Positions 1-15,100 of a stretch of 64,000 nucleotides of DNA are shown piece after piece; positions within the stretch are counted from its first letter, which is position 1, and the number at the start of each line of letters is the position of its first letter. The notes beneath the pieces are model-generated. The model did not search any database, was not told the DNA's origin, and was given only the letters and a program-made list of their open reading frames with translations. This DNA is from Elmis aenea (taxonomy: Eukaryota; Arthropoda; Insecta; Coleoptera; Elmidae). The translations under genes and the position numbers were made by a program. The stretch spans positions 3,596,001 to 3,660,000 of the forward strand of contig OX393579.1 of NCBI GenBank assembly GCA_947652605.1. Direction: 5' to 3'.

Positions 1-3000
1 ATGAAATTATTAAAAATTAAAACCAGCTTATTGAAAGACATATGCAAAACAATTTTTTTCATGTAAAGAAGCGATGGGTAAACTCTTTCTGTGATATACA
101 AGTCAATAATTAAAATTGTTTATAAATAGTCGCTCAAGGAACACATGTATTATCTACAGCACGGTCGTTTTATGAAATTATTAAAAATTAAAACCAGCTT
201 ATTGAAAGACATATGTAAAACAATTTTTTTCATGTAAAGAAGCGATGGGTAAACTCTTTCTGTGATATACAAGTCAATAATTAAAATTGTTTATAAATAG
301 TCGCTCAAGGAACACATGTATTATCTACAGCAAGGTCGTTTTATGAAATTATTAAAAATTAAAACCAGCTTATTGAAAGACATATGCAAAACAATTTTTT
401 TCATGTAAAGAAGCGATGGATAAACTCTTTCTGTGATATACAAGTCAATAATTAAAATTGTTTATAAATAGTCGCTCAAGGAACACATGTATTATCTACA
501 GCAAGGTCGTTTTATGAAATTATTAAAAATTAAAACCAGCTTATTGAAAGACATATGCAAAACAATTTTTTTCATGTAAAGAAGCGATGGGTAAACTCTT
601 TCTGTGATATACAAGTCAATAATTAAAATTGTTTATAAATAGTCGCTCAAGGAACACATGTATTATCTACAGCACGGTCGTTTTATGAAATTATTAAAAA
701 TTAAAACCAGCTTATTGAAAGGCATATGCAAAACAATTTTTTTCATGTAAAGAAGCGATGGATAAACTCTTCCTGTGATATACAAGTCAATAATTAAAAT
801 TGTTTATAAATAGTCGCTCAAGGAACACATGTATTATCTACAGCACGGTCGTTTTATGAAATTATTAAAAATTAAAACCAGCTTATTGAAAGACATATGC
901 AAAACAATTTTTTTCATGTGAAGAAGCGATGGATAAACTCTTTCTGTGATATACAAGTCAATAATTAAAATTGTTTATAAATAGTCGCTCAAAGAACACA
1001 TGTATTATCTACAGCACGGTCGTTTTATGAAATTATTAAAAATTAAAACCAGCTTATTGAAAGACATATGCAAAACAATTTTTTTCATGTAAAGAAGCGA
1101 TGGGTAAACTCTTTCTGTGATATACAAGTCAATAATTAAAATTGTTTATAAATAGTCGCTCAAGGAACACATGTATTATCTACAGCAAGGTCGTTTTATG
1201 AAATTATTAAAAATTAAAACCAGCTTATTGAAAGACATATGCAAAACAATTTTTTTCATGTAAAGAAGCGATGGGTAAACTCTTTCTGTGATATACAAGT
1301 CAATAATTAAAATTGTTTATAAATAGTCGCTCAAGGAACACATGTATTATCTACAGCACGGTCGTTTTATGAAATTATTAAAAATTAAAACCAGCTTATT
1401 GAAAGACATATGCAAAACAATTTTTTTCATGTAAAGAAGCGATGGATAAACTCTTCCTGTGATATACAAGTCAATAATTAAAATTGTTTATAAATAGTCG
1501 CTCAAGGAACACATGTTATATCTACAGCACGGTCGTTTTATGAAATTATTAAAAATTAAAACCAGCTTATTGAAAGACATATGCAAAACAATTTTTTTCA
1601 TGTAAAGAAGCGATGGGTAAACTCTTTCTGTGATATACAAGTCAATAATTAAAATTGTTTATAAATAGTCGCTCAAGGAACACATGTATTATCTACAGCA
1701 CGGTCGTTTTATGAAATTATTAAAAATTAAAACCAGCTTATTGAAAGACATATGCAAAACAATTTTTTTCATGTAAAGAAGCGATGGATAAACTCTTTCT
1801 GTTATATACAAGTCAATAATTAAAATTGTTTATAAATAGTCGCTCAAGGAACACATGTATTATCTACAGCACGGTCGTTTTATGAAATTATTAAAAATTA
1901 AAACCAGCTTATTGAAAGACATATGCAAAACAATTTTTTTCATGTAAAGAAGCGATGGATAAACTCTTTCTGTGATATACAAGTCAATAATTAAAATTGT
2001 TTATAAATAGTCGCTCAAGGAACACATGTATTATCTACAGCACGGTCGTTTTATGAAATTATTAAAAATTAAAACCAGCTTATTGAAAGACATATGCAAA
2101 ACAATTTTTTTCATGTAAAGAAGCGATGGATAAACTCTTTCTGTGATATACAAGTCAATAATTAAAATTGTTTATAAATAGTCGCTCAAGGAACACATGT
2201 ATTATCTACAGCAAGGTCGTTTTATGAAATTATTAAAAATTAAAACCAGCTTATTGAAAGACATATGCAAAACAATTTTTTTCATGTAAAGAAGCGATGG
2301 GTAAACTCTTTCTGTGATATACAAGTCAATAATTAAAATTGTTTATAAATAGTCGCTCAAGGAACACATGTATTATCTACAGCACGGTCGTTTTATGAAA
2401 TTATTAAAAATTAAAACCAGCTTATTGAAAGACATATGCAAAACAATTTTTTTCATGTAAAGAAGCGATGGATAAACTCTTCCTGTGATATACAAGTCAA
2501 TAATTAAAATTGTTTATAAATAGTCGCTCAAGGAACACATGTATTATCTACAGCACGGTCGTTTTATGAAATTATTAAAAATTAAAACCAGCTTATTGAA
2601 AGATATGCAAAACAATTTTTTTCATGTAAAGAAGCGATGGAGAAACTCTTCCTGTGATATACAAGTCAATAATTAAAAATGTTTATAAATAGTCGCTCAA
2701 AGAACACATGTATTATCTACAGCACGGTCGTTTTATGAAATTATTAAAAATTAAAACCAGCTTATTGAAAGACATATGCAAAACAATTTTTTTCATGTAA
2801 AGAAGCGATGGGTAAACTCTTTCTGTGATATACAAGTCAATAATTAAAATTGTTTATAAATAGTCGCTCAAGGAACACATGTATTATCTACAGCACGGTC
2901 GTTTTATGAAATTATTAAAAATTAAAACCAGCTTATTGAAAGACATATGCAAAACAATTTTTTTCATGTAAAGAAGCGATGGATAAACTCTTTCTGTTAT

Positions 3001-5200
3001 ATACAAGTCAATAATTAAAATTGTTTATAAATAGTCGCTCAAGGAACACATGTATTATCTACAGCACGGTCGTTTTATGAAATTATTAAAAATTCAAACC
3101 AGCTTATTGAAAGACATATGCAAAACAATTTTTTTCATGTAAAGAAGCGATGGGTAAACTCTTTCTGTGATATACAAGTCAATAATTAAAATTGTTTATA
3201 AATAGTCGCTCAAGGAACACATGTATTATCTACAGCACGGTCGTTTTATGAAATTATTAAAAATTAAAACCAGCTTATTGAAAGACATATGCAAAACAAT
3301 TTTTTTCATGTAAAGAAGCGATGGGTAAACTCTTTCTGTGATATACAAGTCAATAATTAAAATTGTTTATAAATAGTCGCTCAAGGAACACATGTATTAT
3401 CTACAGCACGGTCGTTTTATGAAATTATTAAAAATTAAAACCAGCTTATTGAAAGACATATGCAAAACAATTTTTTTCATGTAAAGAAGCGATGGGTAAA
3501 CTCTTTCTGTGATATACAAGTCAATAATTAAAATTGTTTATAAATAGTCGCTCAAGGAACACATGTATTATCTACAGCACGGTCGTTTTATGAAATTATT
3601 AAAAATTAAAACCAGCTTATTGAAAGACATATGCAAAACAATTTTTTTCATGTGAAGAAGCGATGGATAAACTCTTTCTGTGATATACAAGTCAATAATT
3701 AAAATTGTTTATAAATAGTCGCTCAAGGAACACATGTATTATCTACAGCACGGTCGTTTTATGAAATTATTAAAAATTAAAACCAGCTTATTGAAAGACA
3801 TATGCAAAACAATTTTTTTCATGTAAAGAAGCGATGGGTAAACTCTTTCTGTGATATACAAGTCAATAATTAAAATTGTTTATAAATAGTCGCTCAAGGA
3901 ACACATGTATTATCTACAGCACGATCGTTTTATGAAATTATTAAAAATTAAAACCAGCTTATTGAAAGACATATGCAAAACAATTTTTTTCATGTAAAGA
4001 AGCGATGGGTAAACTCTTTCTGTGATATACAAGTCAATAATTAAAATTGTTTATAAATAGTCGCTCAAGGAACACATGTATTATCTACAGCAAGGTCGTT
4101 TTATGAAATTATTAAAAATTAAAACCAGCTTATTGAAAGACATATGCAAAACAATTTTTTTCATGTAAAGAAGCGATGGGTAAACTCTTTCTGTGATATA
4201 CAAGTCAATAATTAAAATTGTTTATAAATAGTCGCTCAAAGAACACATGTATTATCTACAGCACAGTCGTTTTATGAAATTATTAAAAATTAAAACCAGC
4301 TTATTGAAAGACATATGCAAAACAATTTTTTTCATGTAAAGAAGCGATGGGTAAACTCTTTCTGTGATATACAAGTCAATAATTAAAATTGTTTATAAAT
4401 AGTCGCTCAAGGAACACATGTATTATCTACAGCACGGTCGTTTTATGAAATTATTAAAAATTAAAACCAGCTCATTGAAAGACATATGCAAAAACATTTT
4501 TTTCATGTAAAGAAGCGATGGATAAACTCTTTTTGTTATATACAAGTCAATAATTAAAATTGTTTATAAATAGTCGCTCAAGGAACACATGTATTATCTA
4601 CAGCACGATCGTTTTATGAAATTATTAAAAATTAAAACCAGCTTATTGAAAGACATATGCAAAACAATTTTTTTCATGTAAAGAAGCGATGGGTAAACTC
4701 TTTCTGTGATATACAAGTCAATAATTAAAATTGTTTATAAATAGTCGCTCAAGGAACACATGTATTATCTACAGCAAGGTCGTTTTATGAAATTATTAAA
4801 AATTAAAACCAGCTTATTGAAAGACATATGCAAAACAATTTTTTTCATGTAAAGAAGCGATGGGTAAACTCTTTCTGTGATATACAAGTCAATAATTAAA
4901 ATTGTTTATAAATAGTCGCTCAAAGAACACATGTATTATCTACAGCACAGTCGTTTTATGAAATTATTAAAAATTAAAACCAGCTTATTGAAAGACATAT
5001 GCAAAACAATTTTTTTCATGTAAAGAAGCGATGGGTAAACTCTTTCTGTGATATACAAGTCAATATTTAAAATTGTTTATAAATAGTCGCTCAAGGAACA
5101 CATGTATTATCTACAGCACGGTCGTTTTATGAAATTATTAAAAATTAAAACCAGCTTATTGAAAGACATATGCAAAACAATTTTTTTCATGTAAAGAAGC
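1..5200 (+). repeat. Long-range satellite block, copy 1 (matches 11452-16650)
   Basis: Rare variants recur at a constant offset of 11451 bp (67 units less 6 bp). Examples are ATATGTAAAA at 211 and 11662, GGCATATGC at 721 and 12172, ACATGTTATA at 1511 and 12962, AGATATGC at 2601 and 14052, AATTCAAACC at 3091 and 14542, and CAATATTTA at 5061 and 16512. The match fails near 5200/16655, where GGATAAACT faces GGGTAAACT. The block may start before the window. Confidence 0.9.
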
Positions 5201-7330
5201 GATGGATAAACTCTTTCTGTGATATACAAGTCAATAATTAAAATTGTTTATAAATAGTCGCTCAAGGAACACATGTATTATCTACAGCAAGGTCGTTTTA
5301 TGAAATTATTAAAAATTAAAACCAGCTTATTGAAAGACATATGCAAAACAATTTTTTTCATGTAAAGAAGCGATGGATAAACTCTTCTGTGATATACAAG
5401 TCAATAATTAAAATTGTTTATAAATAGTCGCTCAAGGAACACATGTATTATCTACAGCACGGTCGTTTTATGAAATTATTAAAAATTAAAACCAGCTTAT
5501 TGAAAGACATATGAAAAACAATTTTTTTCATGTAAAGAAGCGATGGGTAAACTCTTTCTGTGATATACAAGTCAATAATTAAAATTGTTTATAAATAGTC
5601 GCTCAAAGAACACATCTATTATCTACAGCACGGTCGTTTTATGAAATTATTAAAAATTAAAACCAGCTTATTGAAAGACATATGCAAAACAATTTTTTTC
5701 ATGTAAAGAAGCGATGGGTAAACTCTTTCTGTGATATACAAGTCAATAATTAAAATTGTTTATAAATAGTCGCTCAAGGAACACATGTATTATCTACAGC
5801 ACAGTCGTTTTATGAAATTATTAAAAATTAAAACCAGCTTATTGAAAGACATATGCAAAACAATTTTTTTCATGTAAAGAAGCGATGGGTAAACTCTTTC
5901 TGTGATATACAAGTCAATAATTAAAATTGTTTATAAATAGTCGCTCAAGGAACACATGTATTATCTACAGCACGGTCGTTTTATGAAATTATTAAAAATT
6001 AAAACCAGCTCATTGAAAGACATATGCAAAAACATTTTTTTCATGTAAAGAAGCGATGGATAAACTCTTTTTGTTATATACAAGTCAATAATTAAAATTG
6101 TTTATAAATAGTCGCTCAAGGAACACATGTATTATCTACAGCACGATCGTTTTATGAAATTATTAAAAATTAAAACCAGCTTATTGAAAGACATATGCAA
6201 AACAATTTTTTTCATGTAAAGAAGCGATGGGTAAACTCTTTCTGTGATATACAAGTCAATAATTAAAATTGTTTATAAATAGTCGCTCAAGGAACACATG
6301 TATTATCTACAGCAAGGTCGTTTTATGAAATTATTAAAAATTAAAACCAGCTTATTGAAAGACATATGCAAAACAATTTTTTTCATGTAAAGAAGCGATG
6401 GGTAAACTCTTTCTGTGATATACAAGTCAATAATTAAAATTGTTTATAAATAGTCGCTCAAAGAACACATGTATTATCTACAGCACAGTCGTTTTATGAA
6501 ATTATTAAAAATTAAAACCAGCTTATTGAAAGACATATGCAAAACAATTTTTTTCATGTAAAGAAGCGATGGGTAAACTCTTTCTGTGATATACAAGTCA
6601 ATATTTAAAATTGTTTATAAATAGTCGCTCAAGGAACACATGTATTATCTACAGCACGGTCGTTTTATGAAATTATTAAAAATTAAAACCAGCTTATTGA
6701 AAGACATATGCAAAACAATTTTTTTCATGTAAAGAAGCGATGGATAAACTCTTTCTGTGATATACAAGTCAATAATTAAAATTGTTTATAAATAGTCGCT
6801 CAAGGAACACATGTATTATCTACAGCAAGGTCGTTTTATGAAATTATTAAAAATTAAAACCAGCTTATTGAAAGACATATGCAAAACAATTTTTTTCATG
6901 TAAAGAAGCGATGGATAAACTCTTCTGTGATATACAAGTCAATAATTAAAATTGTTTATAAATAGTCGCTCAAGGAACACATGTATTATCTACAGCACGG
7001 TCGTTTTATGAAATTATTAAAAATTAAAACCAGCTTATTGAAAGACATATGAAAAACAATTTTTTTCATGTAAAGAAGCGATGGGTAAACTCTTTCTGTG
7101 ATATACAAGTCAATAATTAAAATTGTTTATAAATAGTCGCTCAAAGAACACATCTATTATCTACAGCACGGTCGTTTTATGAAATTATTAAAAATTAAAA
7201 CCAGCTTATTGAAAGACATATGCAAAACAATTTTTTTCATGTAAAGAAGCGATGGGTAAACTCTTTCTGTGATATACAAGTCAATAATTAAAATTGTTTA
7301 TAAATAGTCGCTCAAGGAACACATGTATTA
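4245..7330 (+). repeat. Tandem duplication of a 9-monomer block (1538 bp x 2)
   Basis: The TCATTG monomer that also carries the GCAAAAACATTT variant occurs at 4470 and 6008, and CATCTATT occurs at 5613 and 7151. Both pairs are 1538 bp apart, which is nine units less one base. The missing base is a single T deletion (CTCTTCTGTG, near 5385 and 6922). Copy boundaries are near 4245, 5783 and 7325, where CACAG/CACGG and AAAG/AAGG differences begin. Confidence 0.85.
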
Positions 7331-10300
7331 TCTACAGCACGGTCGTTTTATGAAATTATTAAAAATTAAAACCAGCTTATTGAAAGACATATGCAAAACA
7401 ATTTTTTTCATGTAAAGAAGCGATGGATAAACTCTTTCTGTTATATACAAGTCAATAATTAAAATTGTTTATAAATAGTCGCTCAAGGAACACATGTATT
7501 ATCTACAGCACGGTCGTTTTATGAAATTATTAAAAATTAAAACCAGCTTATTGAAAGACATATGCAAAACAATTTTTTTCATGTAAAGAAGCGATGGGTA
7601 AACTCTTTCTGTGATATACAAGTCAATAATTAAAATTGTTTATAAATAGTCGCTCAAGGAACACATGTATTATCTACAGCACGGTCGTTTTATGAAATTA
7701 TTAAAAATTAAAACCAGCTTATTGAAAGACATATGTAAAACAATTTTTTTCATGTAAAGAAGCGATGGGTAAACTCTTTCTGTGATATACAAGTCAATAA
7801 TTAAAATTGTTTATAAATAGTCGCTCAAGGAACACATGTATTATCTACAGCAAGGTCGTTTTATGAAATTATTAAAAATTAAAACCAGCTTATTGAAAGA
7901 CATATGCAAAACAATTTTTTTCATGTAAAGAAGCGATGGATAAACTCTTTCTGTGATATACAAGTCAATAATTAAAATTGTTTATAAATAGTCGCTCAAG
8001 GAACACATGTATTATCTACAGCAAGGTCGTTTTATGAAATTATTAAAAATTAAAACCAGCTTATTGAAAGACATATGCAAAACAATTTTTTTCATGTAAA
8101 GAAGCGATGGGTAAACTCTTTCTGTGATATACAAGTCAATAATTAAAATTGTTTATAAATAGTCGCTCAAAGAACACATCTATTATCTACAGCACGGTCG
8201 TTTTATGAAATTATTAAAAATTAAAACCAGCTTATTGAAAGACATATGCAAAACAATTTTTTTCATGTAAAGAAGCGATGGGTAAACTCTTTCTGTGATA
8301 TACAAGTCAATAATTAAAATTGTTTATAAATAGTCGCTCAAGGAACACATGTATTATCTACAGCACGGTCGTTTTATGAAATTATTAAAAATTAAAACCA
8401 GCTCATTGAAAGACATATGCAAAAACATTTTTTTCATGTAAAGAAGCGATGGATAAACTCTTTTTGTTATATACAAGTCAATAATTAAAATTGTTTATAA
8501 ATAGTCGCTCAAGGAACACATGTATTATCTACAGCACGATCGTTTTATGAAATTATTAAAAATTAAAACCAGCTTATTGAAAGACATATGCAAAACAATT
8601 TTTTTCATGTAAAGAAGCGATGGGTAAACTCTTTCTGTGATATACAAGTCAATAATTAAAATTGTTTATAAATAGTCGCTCAAGGAACACATGTATTATC
8701 TACAGCAAGGTCGTTTTATGAAATTATTAAAAATTAAAACCAGCTTATTGAAAGACATATGCAAAACAATTTTTTTCATGTAAAGAAGCGATGGGTAAAC
8801 TCTTTCTGTGATATACAAGTCAATAATTAAAATTGTTTATAAATAGTCGCTCAAAGAACACATGTATTATCTACAGCACAGTCGTTTTATGAAATTATTA
8901 AAAATTAAAACCAGCTTATTGAAAGACATATGCAAAACAATTTTTTTCATGTAAAGAAGCGATGGGTAAACTCTTTCTGTGATATACAAGTCAATATTTA
9001 AAATTGTTTATAAATAGTCGCTCAAGGAACACATGTATTATCTACAGCACGGTCGTTTTATGAAATTATTAAAAATTAAAACCAGCTTATTGAAAGACAT
9101 ATGCAAAACAATTTTTTTCATGTAAAGAAGCGATGGATAAACTCTTTCTGTGATATACAAGTCAATAATTAAAATTGTTTATAAATAGTCGCTCAAGGAA
9201 CACATGTATTATCTACAGCAAGGTCGTTTTATGAAATTATTAAAAATTAAAACCAGCTTATTGAAAGACATATGCAAAACAATTTTTTTCATGTAAAGAA
9301 GCGATGGATAAACTCTTCTGTGATATACAAGTCAATAATTAAAATTGTTTATAAATAGTCGCTCAAGGAACACATGTATTATCTACAGCACGGTCGTTTT
9401 ATGAAATTATTAAAAATTAAAACCAGCTTATTGAAAGACATATGAAAAACAATTTTTTTCATGTAAAGAAGCGATGGGTAAACTCTTTCTGTGATATACA
9501 AGTCAATAATTAAAATTGTTTATAAATAGTCGCTCAAAGAACACATCTATTATCTACAGCACGGTCGTTTTATGAAATTATTAAAAATTAAAACCAGCTT
9601 ATTGAAAGACATATGCAAAACAATTTTTTTCATGTAAAGAAGCGATGGGTAAACTCTTTCTGTGATATACAAGTCAATAATTAAAATTGTTTATAAATAG
9701 TCGCTCAAGGAACACATGTATTATCTACAGCACAGTCGTTTTATGAAATTATTAAAAATTAAAACCAGCTTATTGAAAGACATATGCAAAACAATTTTTT
9801 TCATGTAAAGAAGCGATGGGTAAACTCTTTCTGTGATATACAAGTCAATAATTAAAATTGTTTATAAATAGTCGCTCAAGGAACACATGTATTATCTACA
9901 GCACGGTCGTTTTATGAAATTATTAAAAATTAAAACCAGCTCATTGAAAGACATATGCAAAAACATTTTTTTCATGTAAAGAAGCGATGGATAAACTCTT
10001 TTTGTTATATACAAGTCAATAATTAAAATTGTTTATAAATAGTCGCTCAAGGAACACATGTATTATCTACAGCACGATCGTTTTATGAAATTATTAAAAA
10101 TTAAAACCAGCTTATTGAAAGACATATGCAAAACAATTTTTTTCATGTAAAGAAGCGATGGGTAAACTCTTTCTGTGATATACAAGTCAATAATTAAAAT
10201 TGTTTATAAATAGTCGCTCAAGGAACACATGTATTATCTACAGCAAGGTCGTTTTATGAAATTATTAAAAATTAAAACCAGCTTATTGAAAGACATATGC

Positions 10301-12105
10301 AAAACAATTTTTTTCATGTAAAGAAGCGATGGGTAAACTCTTTCTGTGATATACAAGTCAATAATTAAAATTGTTTATAAATAGTCGCTCAAAGAACACA
10401 TGTATTATCTACAGCACAGTCGTTTTATGAAATTATTAAAAATTAAAACCAGCTTATTGAAAGACATATGCAAAACAATTTTTTTCATGTAAAGAAGCGA
10501 TGGGTAAACTCTTTCTGTGATATACAAGTCAATATTTAAAATTGTTTATAAATAGTCGCTCAAGGAACACATGTATTATCTACAGCACGGTCGTTTTATG
10601 AAATTATTAAAAATTAAAACCAGCTTATTGAAAGACATATGCAAAACAATTTTTTTCATGTAAAGAAGCGATGGATAAACTCTTTCTGTGATATACAAGT
10701 CAATAATTAAAATTGTTTATAAATAGTCGCTCAAGGAACACATGTATTATCTACAGCAAGGTCGTTTTATGAAATTATTAAAAATTAAAACCAGCTTATT
10801 GAAAGACATATGCAAAACAATTTTTTTCATGTAAAGAAGCGATGGATAAACTCTTCTGTGATATACAAGTCAATAATTAAAATTGTTTATAAATAGTCGC
10901 TCAAGGAACACATGTATTATCTACAGCACGGTCGTTTTATGAAATTATTAAAAATTAAAACCAGCTTATTGAAAGACATATGAAAAACAATTTTTTTCAT
11001 GTAAAGAAGCGATGGGTAAACTCTTTCTGTGATATACAAGTCAATAATTAAAATTGTTTATAAATAGTCGCTCAAAGAACACATCTATTATCTACAGCAC
11101 GGTCGTTTTATGAAATTATTAAAAATTAAAACCAGCTTATTGAAAGACATATGCAAAACAATTTTTTTCATGTAAAGAAGCGATGGGTAAACTCTTTCTG
11201 TGATATACAAGTCAATAATTAAAATTGTTTATAAATAGTCGCTCAAGGAACACATGTATTATCTACAGCACGGTCGTTTTATGAAATTATTAAAAATTAA
11301 AACCAGCTTATTGAAAGACATATGCAAAACAATTTTTTTCATGTAAAGAAGCGATGGATAAACTCTTTCTGTTATATACAAGTCAATAATTAAAATTGTT
11401 TATAAATAGTCGCTCAAGGAACACATGTATTATCTACAGCACGGTCGTTTTATGAAATTATTAAAAATTAAAACCAGCTTATTGAAAGACATATGCAAAA
11501 CAATTTTTTTCATGTAAAGAAGCGATGGGTAAACTCTTTCTGTGATATACAAGTCAATAATTAAAATTGTTTATAAATAGTCGCTCAAGGAACACATGTA
11601 TTATCTACAGCACGGTCGTTTTATGAAATTATTAAAAATTAAAACCAGCTTATTGAAAGACATATGTAAAACAATTTTTTTCATGTAAAGAAGCGATGGG
11701 TAAACTCTTTCTGTGATATACAAGTCAATAATTAAAATTGTTTATAAATAGTCGCTCAAGGAACACATGTATTATCTACAGCAAGGTCGTTTTATGAAAT
11801 TATTAAAAATTAAAACCAGCTTATTGAAAGACATATGCAAAACAATTTTTTTCATGTAAAGAAGCGATGGATAAACTCTTTCTGTGATATACAAGTCAAT
11901 AATTAAAATTGTTTATAAATAGTCGCTCAAGGAACACATGTATTATCTACAGCAAGGTCGTTTTATGAAATTATTAAAAATTAAAACCAGCTTATTGAAA
12001 GACATATGCAAAACAATTTTTTTCATGTAAAGAAGCGATGGGTAAACTCTTTCTGTGATATACAAGTCAATAATTAAAATTGTTTATAAATAGTCGCTCA
12101 AGGAA
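4270..12105 (+). repeat. Tandem duplication of a 23-monomer block (3931 bp x 2)
   Basis: Markers repeat at 3931 bp: the TCATTG monomer at 4470/8401 and 6008/9939, CATCTATT at 5613/9544 and 7151/11082, and ATATGTAAAA at 7731/11662. The copies are adjacent, about 4270-8175 and 8201-12105. Each contains the whole 9-monomer duplication, so that event came first. Confidence 0.88.
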
Positions 12106-15100
12106 CACATGTATTATCTACAGCACGGTCGTTTTATGAAATTATTAAAAATTAAAACCAGCTTATTGAAAGGCATATGCAAAACAATTTTTTTCATGTA
12201 AAGAAGCGATGGATAAACTCTTCCTGTGATATACAAGTCAATAATTAAAATTGTTTATAAATAGTCGCTCAAGGAACACATGTATTATCTACAGCACGGT
12301 CGTTTTATGAAATTATTAAAAATTAAAACCAGCTTATTGAAAGACATATGCAAAACAATTTTTTTCATGTGAAGAAGCGATGGATAAACTCTTTCTGTGA
12401 TATACAAGTCAATAATTAAAATTGTTTATAAATAGTCGCTCAAAGAACACATGTATTATCTACAGCACGGTCGTTTTATGAAATTATTAAAAATTAAAAC
12501 CAGCTTATTGAAAGACATATGCAAAACAATTTTTTTCATGTAAAGAAGCGATGGGTAAACTCTTTCTGTGATATACAAGTCAATAATTAAAATTGTTTAT
12601 AAATAGTCGCTCAAGGAACACATGTATTATCTACAGCAAGGTCGTTTTATGAAATTATTAAAAATTAAAACCAGCTTATTGAAAGACATATGCAAAACAA
12701 TTTTTTTCATGTAAAGAAGCGATGGGTAAACTCTTTCTGTGATATACAAGTCAATAATTAAAATTGTTTATAAATAGTCGCTCAAGGAACACATGTATTA
12801 TCTACAGCACGGTCGTTTTATGAAATTATTAAAAATTAAAACCAGCTTATTGAAAGACATATGCAAAACAATTTTTTTCATGTAAAGAAGCGATGGATAA
12901 ACTCTTCCTGTGATATACAAGTCAATAATTAAAATTGTTTATAAATAGTCGCTCAAGGAACACATGTTATATCTACAGCACGGTCGTTTTATGAAATTAT
13001 TAAAAATTAAAACCAGCTTATTGAAAGACATATGCAAAACAATTTTTTTCATGTAAAGAAGCGATGGGTAAACTCTTTCTGTGATATACAAGTCAATAAT
13101 TAAAATTGTTTATAAATAGTCGCTCAAGGAACACATGTATTATCTACAGCACGGTCGTTTTATGAAATTATTAAAAATTAAAACCAGCTTATTGAAAGAC
13201 ATATGCAAAACAATTTTTTTCATGTAAAGAAGCGATGGATAAACTCTTTCTGTTATATACAAGTCAATAATTAAAATTGTTTATAAATAGTCGCTCAAGG
13301 AACACATGTATTATCTACAGCACGGTCGTTTTATGAAATTATTAAAAATTAAAACCAGCTTATTGAAAGACATATGCAAAACAATTTTTTTCATGTAAAG
13401 AAGCGATGGATAAACTCTTTCTGTGATATACAAGTCAATAATTAAAATTGTTTATAAATAGTCGCTCAAGGAACACATGTATTATCTACAGCACGGTCGT
13501 TTTATGAAATTATTAAAAATTAAAACCAGCTTATTGAAAGACATATGCAAAACAATTTTTTTCATGTAAAGAAGCGATGGATAAACTCTTTCTGTGATAT
13601 ACAAGTCAATAATTAAAATTGTTTATAAATAGTCGCTCAAGGAACACATGTATTATCTACAGCAAGGTCGTTTTATGAAATTATTAAAAATTAAAACCAG
13701 CTTATTGAAAGACATATGCAAAACAATTTTTTTCATGTAAAGAAGCGATGGGTAAACTCTTTCTGTGATATACAAGTCAATAATTAAAATTGTTTATAAA
13801 TAGTCGCTCAAGGAACACATGTATTATCTACAGCACGGTCGTTTTATGAAATTATTAAAAATTAAAACCAGCTTATTGAAAGACATATGCAAAACAATTT
13901 TTTTCATGTAAAGAAGCGATGGATAAACTCTTCCTGTGATATACAAGTCAATAATTAAAATTGTTTATAAATAGTCGCTCAAGGAACACATGTATTATCT
14001 ACAGCACGGTCGTTTTATGAAATTATTAAAAATTAAAACCAGCTTATTGAAAGATATGCAAAACAATTTTTTTCATGTAAAGAAGCGATGGAGAAACTCT
14101 TCCTGTGATATACAAGTCAATAATTAAAAATGTTTATAAATAGTCGCTCAAAGAACACATGTATTATCTACAGCACGGTCGTTTTATGAAATTATTAAAA
14201 ATTAAAACCAGCTTATTGAAAGACATATGCAAAACAATTTTTTTCATGTAAAGAAGCGATGGGTAAACTCTTTCTGTGATATACAAGTCAATAATTAAAA
14301 TTGTTTATAAATAGTCGCTCAAGGAACACATGTATTATCTACAGCACGGTCGTTTTATGAAATTATTAAAAATTAAAACCAGCTTATTGAAAGACATATG
14401 CAAAACAATTTTTTTCATGTAAAGAAGCGATGGATAAACTCTTTCTGTTATATACAAGTCAATAATTAAAATTGTTTATAAATAGTCGCTCAAGGAACAC
14501 ATGTATTATCTACAGCACGGTCGTTTTATGAAATTATTAAAAATTCAAACCAGCTTATTGAAAGACATATGCAAAACAATTTTTTTCATGTAAAGAAGCG
14601 ATGGGTAAACTCTTTCTGTGATATACAAGTCAATAATTAAAATTGTTTATAAATAGTCGCTCAAGGAACACATGTATTATCTACAGCACGGTCGTTTTAT
14701 GAAATTATTAAAAATTAAAACCAGCTTATTGAAAGACATATGCAAAACAATTTTTTTCATGTAAAGAAGCGATGGGTAAACTCTTTCTGTGATATACAAG
14801 TCAATAATTAAAATTGTTTATAAATAGTCGCTCAAGGAACACATGTATTATCTACAGCACGGTCGTTTTATGAAATTATTAAAAATTAAAACCAGCTTAT
14901 TGAAAGACATATGCAAAACAATTTTTTTCATGTAAAGAAGCGATGGGTAAACTCTTTCTGTGATATACAAGTCAATAATTAAAATTGTTTATAAATAGTC
15001 GCTCAAGGAACACATGTATTATCTACAGCACGGTCGTTTTATGAAATTATTAAAAATTAAAACCAGCTTATTGAAAGACATATGCAAAACAATTTTTTTC

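Noticed and set aside
1..65. 21-codon ATG frame at the start of each left monomer
   Set aside because: It is repeated in almost every unit because the unit repeats. It is short, has no supporting signal, and is altered in the right subfamily, which lacks the ATG (AGG instead).
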